From positions 5,006,593 through 5,070,592 of the forward strand of contig OZ021725.1 of NCBI GenBank assembly GCA_963978545.1: 64,000 nucleotides of DNA, in the 5' to 3' direction. Under the pieces are notes generated by a model. It was not told where the DNA came from. It worked only from the letters and a program-made list of their open reading frames with translations, and made no database searches. Shown piece by piece: positions 49,601 through 59,478 of this stretch (position 1 is its first letter; every line of letters begins with the position of its first letter). Both the position numbers and the translations under genes were made by a program. This DNA comes from Linyphia triangularis (taxonomy: Eukaryota; Arthropoda; Arachnida; Araneae; Linyphiidae).

Positions 49601-51958
49601 GAGTCTCTCCGTTTGTTTTCAAAGAATTTGTCATTTCGTTTCAAGGATTTTTTGCTTTTAAAAACTCAAATGAGCAGCAACTATTTAAAAAAAATTAGAG
49701 CTTTTAGCTCAGATGAGATACAAAAAGAAATTTATTATAGATGAAGGGATCGATTTATCCAATTCATTGGATGTTTTTTTAAAGCAAACGGTCTGTTGAT
49801 GATTCCAGACATTGACAAGAAGTCTCGTTTGGATACGTTTATTTGTACCAAATTTTGTTTTAGATACCCAATATGATGAAATAAAGATTTTTTTTCTCAA
49901 AAGTTTCAGCTCATGCAATATAATTTTACAATTTCAGAAATAAATAATATATTTACTACTAGCTGAATACCCGCGCTTCACTACAAAATTTTAACAAGTG
50001 CAATATTTTAACTTGCTGTGAGGCCTCGCGTTGCGGAAATCTGTCATTTATATATAGGTTCCAGTTTTGGGCGCTCCGCTCGCAGGAAGGTTCATCGCTA
50101 CGCAAAATCAAGCTCGCTTCGTTCGCTGAAAAGTTCAATGACACATAAACACAGGCTTTTACTTCACTCGTTAAAAGGTTCATTGCTATGCAAGCATAGG
50201 CTCGCTTTGCTCGATGAAAGGTTAATTGTTGCGTAAGCATAAGCTCGCTTCGCTCACTAAAATCTAATTGCTACGTAATATTGGAAGCCTCTCCCTTGTC
50301 AAGAAAAAAAATCGTTTTGTAGAATATTTGTTAATAACAACAACAAAAAATAAAATTCTGTTTTATAAAAATCCAATTAGAAGGCCACAACTACTTATGT
50401 TGAAAATTTCAAAGCTGTAGCCCTATTTGAAATTGTTTTGTAAAATTTATATTAATTATTTAAAAAAATTAATTAATAACGAACCAACTAAACATTTAAA
50501 ATTTTGTTTTTCTAAAGTCCAATAAGTCCAATTAGAAGACCAAAACTACTTATGTTGAAAATTTTAGAGATGTAGCCCTATTAAAAATCGTCCTCATCTT
50601 TCAGAAATCCGTGGCTTTTAATCTGCGAAACATTATTTGTTCCAGTTTTCATACCACATTGCGGAACGAAGCAACATCACCCGTACTTCCTTCTTGAATA
50701 CACTTTATTCATTATGATTAAAATTTATAACTATGGATAAATACTAAGACTGAGAAAGACACAGTTTGTATGCACAAACACGGAGATCAAACAACAACCG
50801 GAAGTAGCGAAAAGTCTCTGTGGTCTCTTCCGGTTTACAGCGCCATCTATGCACCGCTTCTCACTTCAAGTCATGAATAGACAATAGTAAAGCATTTGGC
50901 CCTAGAGTCAAAATTACAACATTTTGATTCTAGGTGCATGCGTAGATTACATAATTCATTATCTTGCATGAAAACTTTAAAACCTTTCCTGACCACATAA
51001 ATATCTGCTTCTTATTGGCTGATTGTTATTTACATGCTCGTGAGACGTAACATCCTTGGCATCTGTTTTGGTTTTTTAGAAAGCTCAAGTTTGAAGTCAA
51101 ATTTAGGAAAACTAGGGGTGTGGAACATCTCACAACTTTTAATTACACTATTATACTGATGTCAATTTGTGTCATTTGCCGTTTTTATATTTTCATCATT
51201 CATTTAGAAAAAATTGTCAGTTTGGCGATATTTTTTGCGATAATTCTTGTATGGGTCTTTTAAAAAAATAAAAAAAAAATAAAAACTTTGCCAAATTGAT
51301 GATTTTGGCGACATACTTTTCTATCGTGTTGACGATATAATCATTAGAACACAGTCGTGACTGCATTAAACAGTTGCAGTTTAGTCATCACCACTCTGTA
51401 TAACATCACCTACTGAAAGCATCAATGGCGTAAGAAGATATCTTTTGAAGATTTTTCATCTAAACTTGATTTATTTTTCAACTATTAGAATAAAACATTG
51501 ATTCGATTTTTACTTCTATTTAAAACACCTCAAGGTAACTATTGGTTGCAATTTTAATCATTTAGAGATCTTGATTTAATTTGGTTTTACTTTAAACAAA
51601 AATTCTGAAAACATTTGGAGAGAAAAGAACGGTCAGAGTCCGCTTTTCTCCATTCTCCAGAAAAGCTGATTTAGAGTTTCAAATCTCAGGGCTTGTATCA
51701 GGGTTGAATTAAATGATTGTTCAAAATCTCTCGTATCATGATATTTATTTGCTAGAAGATTCCATGTGGTTAAACTGCCTGCTATAACCTTGCAAATTGG
51801 TAGAAAAGCCTCGATTTTATAAAAATTGAACTATGTTCGTTCTTGTCAGTAGCCCTTCATTTAGCAAAAGCGTAAATCACAGTACATATGCAAATCGATA
51901 ACTCCCTACAAAATATGTGACAAAAAATATTCATAAATTACTTACCGTCTTTTGCCAT
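43572..51958 (-). CDS. LITAF-domain protein, three exons, 109 residues
   Basis: Minus-strand exons 51946-51958, 48203-48395 and 43572-43695 join in frame to 109 codons plus TAA. The start MAKDEEKAKDDGKKKE comes from a 13-bp exon with a strong GTAAGT donor. An in-frame ATG upstream of exon 2's acceptor is a less likely start. The LITAF domain spans about 36-104: VCGSCKKTVETRV (first zinc pair, Cys37/Cys40), a Cys/Leu-rich hydrophobic segment about 58-81, then KDAHHFCPECETELGT (second zinc pair, Cys91/Cys94). Family members are small monotopic proteins on endosomal/lysosomal membranes, where a zinc fold anchors a membrane-dipping helix. The N-terminal PPxY motif of mammalian LITAF is not seen; a Lys/Asp-rich segment replaces it. 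Both introns are filled with transposons. A paralogous last exon lies at 56875-56977. Confidence 0.9.
43926..44512 (+). mobile_element. Possible solo LTR with TATA box
   Basis: A relatively GC-rich stretch beginning TGTGACGGTGCATCGC and ending near GGACACA. It has TATAAAACCGG at 44049 and AATAAAAAGATAC at ~44404, the promoter/poly(A) layout of an LTR. It lies in an intron of the LITAF gene on the opposite strand. No target duplication or internal retroelement sequence was found, so this is tentative. It could instead be a host promoter. Confidence 0.35.
44617..45192. mobile_element. TIR element, relative of 1-640
   Basis: Ends GGGGGTCCAGCAC (44617) and the inverted GGGTCCGGCAC (near 45190). 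The right half carries AAAAAATTATTAAAAATACT and GATGAGGCATCATTTTAAAG, like the element at the window start. No coding sequence. Confidence 0.6.
45193..45659. other. Intron of the LITAF gene, nothing recognised
   Basis: No supported feature. Short frames only. Confidence 0.4.
45660..45970 (-). pseudogene. Coding-like remnant, unassigned (probably transposon)
   Basis: The minus strand reads GDENCAVCSRCGQLFPYTMV, ELSLADVLDLEATESN and NIEYYIAV before a stop. After a break it reads RQNLFNPVSNGSKQVLHG and CKRYVHYYA before another stop. The composition is protein-like and the cysteines are paired (CxxC), but I do not recognise the family. Likely an old transposase fragment. Confidence 0.35.
46151..46874. 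mobile_element. TTAA-target TIR element
   Basis: TTAA on both sides (46147-46150, 46875-46878). Inverted ends are GGTGTATGTATACCCTAGAA and GGTGTACGTATACCCTGCAA. AT-rich interior without a transposase. Resembles the ends of 37282-38004. Confidence 0.85.
47252..47594 (-). pseudogene. Helitron Rep/helicase N-terminal fragment
   Basis: The ATG at 47594 opens MNRKKRPSLSKIDKKVFQKR and an Arg/Glu-rich repeat region with ASQRRRQESVRSRETSERRA and LRLEADRLRHAELNEQRMN. This is typical of the N-terminus of animal Helitron proteins (repeated SxRRxxESxxxRxxRLExxRxR units). The rolling-circle Rep motifs and helicase are missing. The frame simply runs through the element's 3' end, so this is an internally deleted copy. 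Confidence 0.8.
47252..47872 (-). mobile_element. Helitron, 621 bp, with empty-site support
   Basis: On the minus strand it starts TCTATATAAATAAAACTGAC and ends GACGGGCCACGCAGCTAG, flanked by A and T. The uninterrupted paralogue at 8872 (TGTCTATCTATTACAAATG) shows the insertion lies in an AT with no duplication, as expected for a Helitron. It carries the start of a Rep/helicase gene. Confidence 0.92.
48203..48395 (-). CDS. LITAF gene exon 2
   Basis: Acceptor TTCTTTAG, donor GTGAGG. It codes for EEKAKDDGKKKETPTIDPPK, then AVCGSCKKTVETRVLYENGH and IASLWLCVCLWT. It holds the first zinc half and the start of the hydrophobic segment. Confidence 0.92.
48475..48943. mobile_element. Palindromic MITE, copy B, interrupted by a TTAA element
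   Basis: Inverted ends TACTAAGCTCCACCTCAACT and TACTAAGCTTAGCTCCATCT, with CATAGGCAATTCATCCATTT and GCTCGCCAAACCTTATAGCC inside. Compared with copy C, the sequence is broken at TTAA by 48498-48715. Confidence 0.88.
48498..48715. mobile_element. Small TTAA-target MITE nested in copy B
   Basis: TTAA at 48494-48497 and 48716-48719. Inverted ends CTTTTAACTGCTGTGG and CCCTTAACTGCTGTAAGC. The host palindrome reads through on either side. Confidence 0.85.
48944..49958. other. LITAF intron 1, nothing recognised
   Basis: AT-rich, with a slightly GC-richer patch at ~49545-49610 (GGCGCACTTCCCGCGTCTTC). No gene supported. Confidence 0.45.
49959..50590 (-). mobile_element. Non-autonomous Helitron copy, 5' truncated
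   Basis: The 3' end on the minus strand is GAAGCGCGGGTATTCAGCTAG, next to a T. The body matches 14979-15700 (GCGAACGAAGCGAGCTTG, CAACATAAGTAGTT). The expected 5' TCTATAATAATAAAA terminus is missing; instead a related AACTACTTATGTTGAAAATT block occurs twice. Confidence 0.8.
50591..51109. other. LITAF intron 1, GC-richer patch, nothing identified
   Basis: About 50600-50880 has a higher GC content, with CCGGAAGTAGC and TTCCGGTTTACAGCGCC. It may be a piece of a repeat. No ORF or RNA signal. Confidence 0.35.
51110..51330 (+). mobile_element. Dispersed repeat family, 5' fragment
   Basis: GGGGTGTGGAACATCTCACA and CAGTTTGGCGATATTTTTTG match the first ~200 bp of the copy at 57110. The rest is missing. 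Confidence 0.7.
51946..51958 (-). CDS. LITAF gene exon 1 (start codon)
   Basis: ATGGCAAAAGACG followed by GTAAGTAA. Only 13 coding bases, but the phase fits exon 2 exactly, giving MAKDEEK. The most likely translation start. Confidence 0.8.
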
Positions 51959-52160
51959 AATATTTCACTGAAGCAGGAAATTCAATACAATATTCAAATC
52001 TAATAAACAGAAAATTTTATTTTAATATTTAAATAGTAGTTTTTTAATTGGATAGCTATAATTAAATGCAAAATAATTTTCCTTGTTAACTAGGTAATCA
52101 ACAATTATATCGAAACTTATTGCAACTATACCTATGGAGAGGTTTAATTATATGGAGAAC

Positions 52161-52404
52161 TATACTAAACTTCAACTTAACTAGACATCACTTAGACGAT
52201 AGATCGTCACTGTGCTCATAGGTATTTAATCCATTTTGGCGGAGTGAAGACGTAATTCTCGCCAAACCTTATAGCCTTTTGTTCTCTATAGGGTTGTGGT
52301 TTGGCGAACATTATGCTTTCACTCCGCCAAAATGGATTAAATACCTATGAGCACAGTGACGATCTATCGTCTAAGTGATGTCTAGTTAAGTTGAAGTTTA
52401 GTAT
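52161..52404. mobile_element. Palindromic MITE, copy C, near-perfect hairpin
   Basis: TATACTAAACTTCAACTTAA and its exact complement bound a 244-bp element whose arms pair almost perfectly (TAGACGATAGATCGTCACTG, CATAGGTATTTAATCCATTT). It lies about 200 bp upstream of the LITAF start codon. Confidence 0.95.
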
Positions 52405-52954
52405 AGCTAAATACCCGTGCTTCGCTACGAAATTTTAACATGCGCAATATTTTAGCTAGCTGTGAGGCCTCTCATTGGGGGAATCTGTCATTCGTGTATA
52501 TACCCAGTTTTTGGCGCTTTGCTCGCAGGAAGGTTCATCGCTACGCAAAATCGAGCTCGCTTCGTTCGATGAAAAGTTCATGGACACATAAACACAGGCT
52601 TATTTCACTCGTTAAAAGATTCATTGCTAAGCAAGAATAGGCTCGTTTCGCTAGCTGAAAGGTTCTTTGCTGCGTAAGCATAAGCTCGCTTCACTCACTA
52701 AAATCTAATCCAAAACTACTTATGTTGAAAATTTCAGAGCTGTAACCATATTAGATATCGTTTTGTAAGATATTTATTAATTAATTAAAAAAGAACTAAT
52801 TAAAATTTTGACATTCTGTTTGTGATGCATAAAATTAGAAGGCCAAAACTACTTATGCTGAAAATTTCAGAGCTCTACTCCAATTTTAAGTAGGTTTCTA
52901 TAGATCCACAGAGCCACAGACAGACAGACACACAGCTTGTTTTATTATTATTGA
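52403..52954 (-). mobile_element. Non-autonomous Helitron copy
   Basis: On the minus strand it starts TCAATAATAATAAAACAAGC and runs to GAAGCACGGGTATTTAGC. Full length of the 14979-15700 family apart from internal loss. Its CTAG end is altered where it abuts MITE copy C. Confidence 0.85.
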
Positions 52955-53279
52955 AGTGTGAAAACAGGTTCGATAGGTTCTGATTCGTTGGACGTGAGAG
53001 AAAAAGAGTCAATAAAAATGCTGCATTTAGCTCGTTCACATTCGGGACTTTTTCGACTTACAAGTGCCAGAAAAGGATATATGGTTAATAAACAAGTTCA
53101 AAATGAAACTTCTTGTGAAATAAAAAAGATTATTATAACAGATTATTTTTATAAAGTCACAAAAAAAGAAAAGCATTGTCAGAAATTTCATGTTTTCTAA
53201 TATTATTCCGTCGACATTTGGTGAGACAAAAAATTTGCCAAACATTTTCCTTAAGTCGATCCTGTTAAACAGTAGTTAA

Positions 53280-53400
53280 ACGGTCGGTCCGGACAGATGC
53301 CCGATCTGCCGCGCATTTGAACCATTCTACGGGAATACCGTGACGCTGCTGGTCTGGTAGGCAAGGCCGTTCTAACTTTTAGCTGTCGAAAAATAATTTC
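53280..53400. other. GC-rich island upstream of the LITAF gene
   Basis: An unusually GC- and CpG-rich stretch for this region (GGTCGGTCCGGACAGATGCC ... CGTGACGCTGCTGGTC). It could be a non-coding first exon or promoter of the LITAF gene, or a repeat remnant. No ORF or splice evidence decides. Confidence 0.3.
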
Positions 53401-53494
53401 GCCAATGGTCGACAGTAAAAAAGAGTAAGTACCAGTATTTCTAGTAAATCTTTTTAGTTTGTAGAATTAGGTAGGTGTAAGTAAAAATGGTTAA

Positions 53495-53711
53495 GATTTA
53501 TACTGTCAGATGTCAAATGGCGACTTTTAAAAAAAGTCGCCAAAATTGAAATTGACTTTAAAAAGCTGTGTCGCCAAATCCAAAATGGTGCTGTGTTGCC
53601 TAATCCAAACGGCCACTAGGGTTGCTGTAAAACCAAGTGAACGAGTTGCCATATTCAGCTCTAAATCACCAAATTTCAGCAGCCAAATCATCCGACACCT
53701 TACAATAAATC
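53495..53711. mobile_element. GGCGACTTTTT MITE, copy 2
   Basis: TTAA at 53491-53494 and 53712-53715. Ends GATTTATACTGTCAGATGTC and GATTTATTGTAAGGTGTCGG. The interior carries CCAAATCCAAA and CCAAACGGCCACTAGGGTTG, as in 42248-42482. Confidence 0.85.
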
Positions 53712-53715
53712 TTAA

Positions 53716-54710
53716 CCGTAAAAATATACATGTGTTGACAGTTTCCTTGTTTTTTCCAAAACTAATGTAAGTATGCATCACTACTGCTAATTGCCGCATA
53801 AATAGTTATCGCCAAAGAAGATTTAACTTCGCCAATATTTATTTCACCTTGTTATAGAGAGTAACTTACCGATTAGAGATAGAATACCGAGCAGTATACT
53901 TACCTTGCCTTGATTTTAAAATATATCGAAATGATTAAACGAACAACCAAAGATTACTGGGCTTATTCCTAGTATACGTGTCAAGCTCGCCAAGTGAATT
54001 TGACGGCAATTGAAAGACTATAATGTCACTCCACAAGCATACACCTTTTTCGTCCGTATAATTTGTAGCAGCTATTTTATTTTGTATTTGTATATTTTTT
54101 AAGTTTTCAGCCATTTAGTTTTAATGGCCTTTTTGTATTAGACAACAAAAAACCACCTCATTTTGGCTTTATCGCCAACTTTTCAAAATCATGCCAATCC
54201 AGACACATTAACTGGGAATTTACCGATTACTGAAACATAAAGCAGGAGGTTGACAATCTATTAATTCTATCCATGCGATGTGTTGTCGTGAAAAAAAGTT
54301 AACTTATGAGGAAATTGCGAATAGCGCAGGTTATTTGAACATCAATTAAAACGATACACTTGAACACTTTATTTTTAACTGCATTTTAAATCGTCATAGA
54401 TCATTTAAACTGTATAGAAGTAAAATGGAAAAAACCAACCACGTTCACTACCTAGATAACTTTCTTTGAAAAATATATTTTATTTTAAAACTATTGCTAA
54501 TTGAAAAGAATTATCACTAAATAATTCTTAAGTATGTAATAAAAATTTGATAGTTTTTAAATATATAAGAAATTCATACCATAAAGTGTTATCTTGGTAT
54601 AATTATGCAATCTCACACTCTTCAAACAGTGAAGTTCTTTTAAATGTTGTTTAAAGTAAGCAAACTTTCTACGTTGCCAATTTCAAAATTTAAATTATAG
54701 TATTGTATTA
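53716..54710. other. Intergenic, nothing recognised
   Basis: AT-rich sequence without a supported feature. Confidence 0.5.
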
Positions 54711-55097
54711 TCTATAATAATAAAACCAGCTGTGTGTCTGTCTGTTTGTGGATCTATAGAAACCTACTTGAAATTGGAGTAGAGCTCTGAAATTTTCAGC
54801 ATAAGTAGTTTTGGCCTACTAATTGTATAAATGTCAAACAGAATGTTAAAATTTTAATTAGTTCTTTTTTAATTAATTTTTTTAATTAAACCTTTCAACG
54901 AGCAAAGTAAGCCCGTGCTTATGTGTCAATGAACTTTTCAGCGAAAGAAGCAAGCTCGATTTTGAGTAGCGACCTTCCTACGAACGATGCGCCAAATACT
55001 GGGACCTATACACCAATGACAGATTTCCCCAACGCGAGGCCTCACACCTAGCTAAAATATTGCACATGTTAAAATTTCGTAGTGAAGCACGGGTATT
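54711..55097 (+). mobile_element. Non-autonomous Helitron copy, shortened
   Basis: Starts TCTATAATAATAAAACCAGC after A and ends AGTGAAGCACGGGTATT. The final AGCTAG is missing and the middle is deleted relative to 14979-15700. Confidence 0.85.
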
Positions 55098-56094
55098 AAA
55101 AATAAATTATCCCCGTGTATTCAATAGAGGACAGAAAAACACAATTCCAATACTTCATTAGAGAGGCTGTCAGTCCTCTCAATGCTAATAGATAGGAAAA
55201 AAGGTTTCCAACAAGGAGCCATCTTTGTGCGGTCAATAGTCATGGTCATGATATATAACCACACTAAACAAAAATGGCGTTAAAAAACCCAGTCAAGCCT
55301 TGTTTACACGAAGTCGATGGGGCGCTGAAAATGTTCGAATTAACCGAATTTCGTGTTATACGAATAAATTAATGTCAAGTTTTAAGTACGGAGAACTAAT
55401 TTTCCTTCGTGTTAAACGGGATTTCATGTCAATTAATTTCGCGTTAGCGGTGTTTGTATATTCAAGCTTTTGAGAGCATAGAAATCAAGATTTTCTTAAC
55501 AAGGGTATATTGAAGAGTTTTTGCCTTGACAATTATTGTTAGGGGGTAAAAAACTAGTTATAAAATGCTAAAAATCTTCAAATTTTATTTTATTTTGGGT
55601 GGCCACAGAATGCTTTTACTTTTAATGAACTCATTTAAGTAATTTCAACTTATTTTTTAATTTTAACTTCTACACTAATGTATAGAAATTGACAACTATT
55701 TTTGGAGCCTAAAATGTCACCAAGTTTGCCAATTTGGGAATATTTTTGTATATTTAACAATTTCCAAAATATTGCCAAAACGCTATATCGGAGAGTTTTG
55801 TTTTTATGTTGACGCCAAGTTTTCTTCATAAATTATTTTTATATTAAAATTTTGTATAGTGTTGTATCTATGATCGATATGTAAATGCCTGTTTTGACAA
55901 TGGGAAAAAGGATACACATAAATCATTCTAACAGTAAGAGTTTTAATTTAATTTCAAAGCATTCACGTTATTTGTATAGATCAACATTATGTATACTTTA
56001 AAATTAAATTAAATAAAACTGCATTGCATTGTGAAAAATAATTCTCAATTGATTAAATGTTGTACGTGAATTGAATACTATATTAACTCACACA
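55098..56094. other. Intergenic, nothing recognised
   Basis: No supported feature. Confidence 0.5.
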
Positions 56095-56098
56095 TTAA

Positions 56099-56815
56099 GG
56101 GGACAGTTAAGGCAAAAATTTCAAAATTTTCTATTTTTATAATATAGTGGAAATATATCGCCTTCAATTCTAGCTTTCAGTACATACCTTACTTTTACTG
56201 ATCCGAGAAGAACTAAGAATATTATTTGAGTTTTTGTAAGCGCGCATATCAGAAATCGTATGTATTTCAACTTCTTAAATTGCATTTTTCTCTTCATGTG
56301 TATTTTAAGATTTTTAGGGTATTCGATTTGTTCCTTGCGATTCAAAAGTTGATGTATTTTTTTTTAAATTTGGAGATATTGTTTACTATACTATTTTGAA
56401 CACAATTGTGCATGGATTTTGGAATCTGGTATTTTTTTATTGTTTTACAGCAATTTTCGTAATGCTTCTATTTAAAAAGTTTACATTTTTTGCCGTTGTA
56501 CGAATGTTTTACTTTTAAATAATTAACTAATGAGTCAAATTCAAAATCCATGCACAATTATGTCAATATTTATTCAATTAGCTTGTACAAAAAAATTGAG
56601 ACAGATTGCAAAAAATTTGAATCGCAAGGAGCGTTTTTAAAATTACGGAAAAAACGCTAAATTTTTCAATAAAAATTTAATTTCTTTAAAAAAAATCAAT
56701 ATAAATTTTTGAAATTTTAGGTTGTGTTTCATCTAATTGCTATTGAACTGCACAAAAAATTTCATGAATTTTAGACAAAAATTGAAGAATTTTTATTTTT
56801 GACTTAACAGTCCCC
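56099..56815. mobile_element. TTAA-target TIR element downstream of LITAF paralogue
   Basis: TTAA at 56095-56098 and 56816-56819. Inverted ends GGGGACAGTTAAGGCAAAAA and GGGGACTGTTAAGTCAAAAA. Further inverted matches lie inside (TTTGAATCGCAAGGA against TCCTTGCGATTCAAA). The 74-codon frame is not a gene. Confidence 0.9.
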
Positions 56816-56847
56816 TTAAAAAAGAACACATTATGTTTTACTAAGTG

Positions 56848-56853
56848 TTTAAT
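56848..56853 (-). promoter_or_regulatory. ATTAAA, possible poly(A) signal of LITAF paralogue
   Basis: A minus-strand ATTAAA 22 bp after the stop codon of the LITAF-like exon. Confidence 0.35.
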
Positions 56854-56874
56854 TTCATTAAAAGTTCCAAATCT

Positions 56875-56977
56875 TCAAATCTTTTTGTAGGTTCCTAGTC
56901 TTGCGCCACATCCGGGACATGCGTGGTGAGCGTCTTTGCAAGAATCCATGCAAAGAGGAACCCAAAAGAAAGGACAG
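56875..56977 (-). CDS. Terminal exon of a second LITAF-domain gene (partial)
   Basis: Acceptor TGTTTGTAG and the same exon phase as the LITAF gene's last exon (one base completing a codon). It codes for CPFFWVPLCMDSCKDAHHAC, then PGCGARLGTYKKI and TGA. Zinc pair HHACPGC is conserved. Its 34 codons align without gaps to the other gene's C-terminal region but differ at many positions, so this is a diverged tandem paralogue, not a recent copy. Upstream exons must lie at higher coordinates. I did not find them before 64000, where the space is filled by nested transposons. An alternative is an orphan pseudo-exon. Confidence 0.82.
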
Positions 56978-57109
56978 CTACAAACAAAGAATTCAAATTT
57001 TAATATAATTTGAATCATGTACTTAGTTATTAATAAAAAGATAATAGAATAATAATTAGAATGAATCTAACAATGTCACGTAATTTTAATAAATCGGCAT
57101 TTGAATAAA

Positions 57110-57860
57110 CTAGGGGTATGGAGCATCGCACAACTTTCAATTACACTATATTGCTGATATAGATTTGCGTAATTTATCATTTTTATATTTTCATCAGTCG
57201 CTAAGAAAAAATCACCAGTTTGGCGATATTTTTTGTGATAATACATATATGAATCTTTTTTAATAAAAAAATTAAAAATTGAAAAAAATTGGAATTTTGG
57301 CGATATGCTTATCGATAATTCTTATATTATCCCTACTTGTAAGTGAAACTGAGAAGAGGTAAAAAAAAAAAAAAAAACGATCGTTGATGAGGTATGCTCA
57401 AGGAAAGAGTGTGTGGAATGTGCTGTGTTGAGTGCATTCGTTTTTCAACTTTTTACGCCATTAAAGCATTTTTACGGAAGTTTCGGAGGTGGAGATGTTT
57501 AGAACACCTTAAGAGGAATTACCACAGCGATTTTGAAAAAAATCGTTAGAGCCGTTTTTTAGCAATTACTGAAAAACATGATTTATTCAATGACTGCTAC
57601 CTCACGCGCAAGCTCGAATTTGACGGAAACCTTAACGGTAGGTCCCATGGCTACCACCAACTCGCACACCAAATTTGAATATCGTAGGTCAATTTTTCAG
57701 GAATTATGCTGACCACATACACACATACACACAGACAGACATTTTTTCTAGATCACTTTTTTGAAATCAGGATGTTCCAAAACTAGGAGAAATGTAAAAA
57801 AATAAAAATTTTGACCGAATGCTATACTTTCATTACCCTTTGTATACATATGAGTAATTG
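57110..57860 (+). mobile_element. Dispersed repeat family, full-length copy
   Basis: Starts AGGGGTATGGAGCATCGCAC and ends ACCGAATGCTATACTTTCAT, CCCTTTGTATACATATGAGT. It includes an ACACACAGACAGACA stretch near the end. The start and the reverse complement of the end (AGGGTAATGAAAGTATAGC) are weakly alike, suggesting short TIRs. No coding capacity. Confidence 0.8.
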
Positions 57861-58149
57861 AAAGTAAAAAATAACCTAAGGATGTGGAAAAATGCACAAC
57901 TTTCAGTTACACTTACTATTGATCATTGCATTAATATTTGCAATGGGTTGGTGTAATTTAACGGTTTCATAATTTCATTAATTTAAAAAAAAAAAATTCC
58001 CACTTTGGCAATGTATTTGGGGATAACTATTACACTATCAATAAAAAAAACGCCAGAGTGACGGATTTGATATATTTTTTGTTAAACAGTATTGGGTGTA
58101 TAAATAAGTTTCCTCCATTTTCTATGAAAAATTAGGAATTTATTGTGAA

Positions 58150-59120
58150 ACAACTACACTATTCAAAGCATTGTCCATCACCAGCCACTACCTTTTTTTT
58201 TTATCTTTCTGGCACTATTCTGATACTTCGTAGGAAGAACTTTTCATCTTTTGATGCTATCCACGAATTGACTCAATTTTTAGTACATTCAAATGATGTA
58301 AAGCGCTGCTTAGACAGGCCATGTACCATCCACCGGAACAAGTGGTTATTGGAAGGGCAATGTCTGGTGAATACGGTGGGTGGGGTAGGACCTTCCAATT
58401 AAGTGTTTCCAAATAAGTGTTAGCTGGTACCGCAACATGCAGACAAGTATTACCATGTAGGAGAATAATTTTGTCGTGTCTGGAGTAGTTTTATCATGAG
58501 TGCTCGGCTCAATCTCAATAATTGTGTTGATTTGAGCTCCAGTTAAGGTTTTGCTCGTTTGAGCAGCTCATAATACACAACACCAAGCTGATCCCACCAA
58601 ATACACAGCATGATTTTTTTTCCATGAATATTATATTTGCCTGTCGATGTCGAAGCAAGGTCAGGTGGTGGGGAATCATTTTCTCTTCTTTGGGTTATCG
58701 TAGTAGATCCATTTTTCATTACCAGTGCCTACACAATGCAAAAAAAAGAAAGAAAAAAACTTTCTTTTTTTGTCTGGCAAGCAGCATTTCACACGTGCAA
58801 AATCGGTGTTCAACATTTCTCAGCTTCAGTTCATGTGGAATCCAACTTCCTTGTTTTTGAACCTTTCGCAACGATTTTAAAAATTCTGAAATTGCTTGTT
58901 GAGTCACTTCTAATGTTTGGTAATAATGTAATACATCTTGCATTTGGCACGAATCTTCCTCCAATAATGCTACCAATTCCTGGTCTTAGTACATTTTCGG
59001 TCTTCCACTGTTATATGTTCTTTGTCTTCTGCGACAAACTCGCATTTTTAAACTGTTGAAACCACTCGCGACAACTCTGTAGTTCCCATTGCAGTTTTCT
59101 GGAATATCTTTTAGGGAGCG
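58150..59120 (-). pseudogene. mariner transposase, main part, dead
   Basis: Minus-strand fragments in order: NYRVVASGFNSLKMRV, ELVALLEEDSCQMQDVLHYY, EFLKSLRKVQKQGSWIPHEL, RFCTCEMLLARQKKKVFFF, EKKIMLCIWWDQLGVVYYEL, a disrupted HDNARPH-like region (CLHVAV), and HPPYSPD / NHLFRWMVHGLSKQRF-like stretches. This is the mariner order: linker, WxPHxL, catalytic region, YSPDLAP-type end. Many stops and frameshifts. The N-terminal start lies across the insertion at about 62590-62700 (HLRELLINFFNLKKSSS). Confidence 0.85.
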
Positions 59121-59478
59121 GGTTCCAGCCCGAGAAGAAAAACCATTTTCCAAGTGGGGTAATTAGAGAAACAGGGAATAGACCCTTGCAAAACTATAAG
59201 GGTGATTTATCTCTCTTCACTGTCTGGTTTCCAGGCAGAGGTTGACAACTCGTATATCCTCAAGGCGTTTGTCTTTTCTTTATCAGTACAAAGTATTTGT
59301 GTTTCGGACTTTTACCTGTTACCCCCCTGCTGTGACGAAAGTCGTAAAATTAACCCTCTCCCCCCCCCCACCCGCTGTGGAGAGAGTCCTCTGTCACGTT
59401 GTAGAGTGCCGCTAATAGTATCGGACCTCCAAGGTCCAGTCAAGATATGGGGGGGGGGGAGAACTATGATGAACAGTA

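Noticed and set aside
58637..59059. 140-codon plus-strand ORF
   Set aside because: It is the antisense of the minus-strand mariner transposase remnant, whose WIPHEL and ELLK-type motifs are recognisable.
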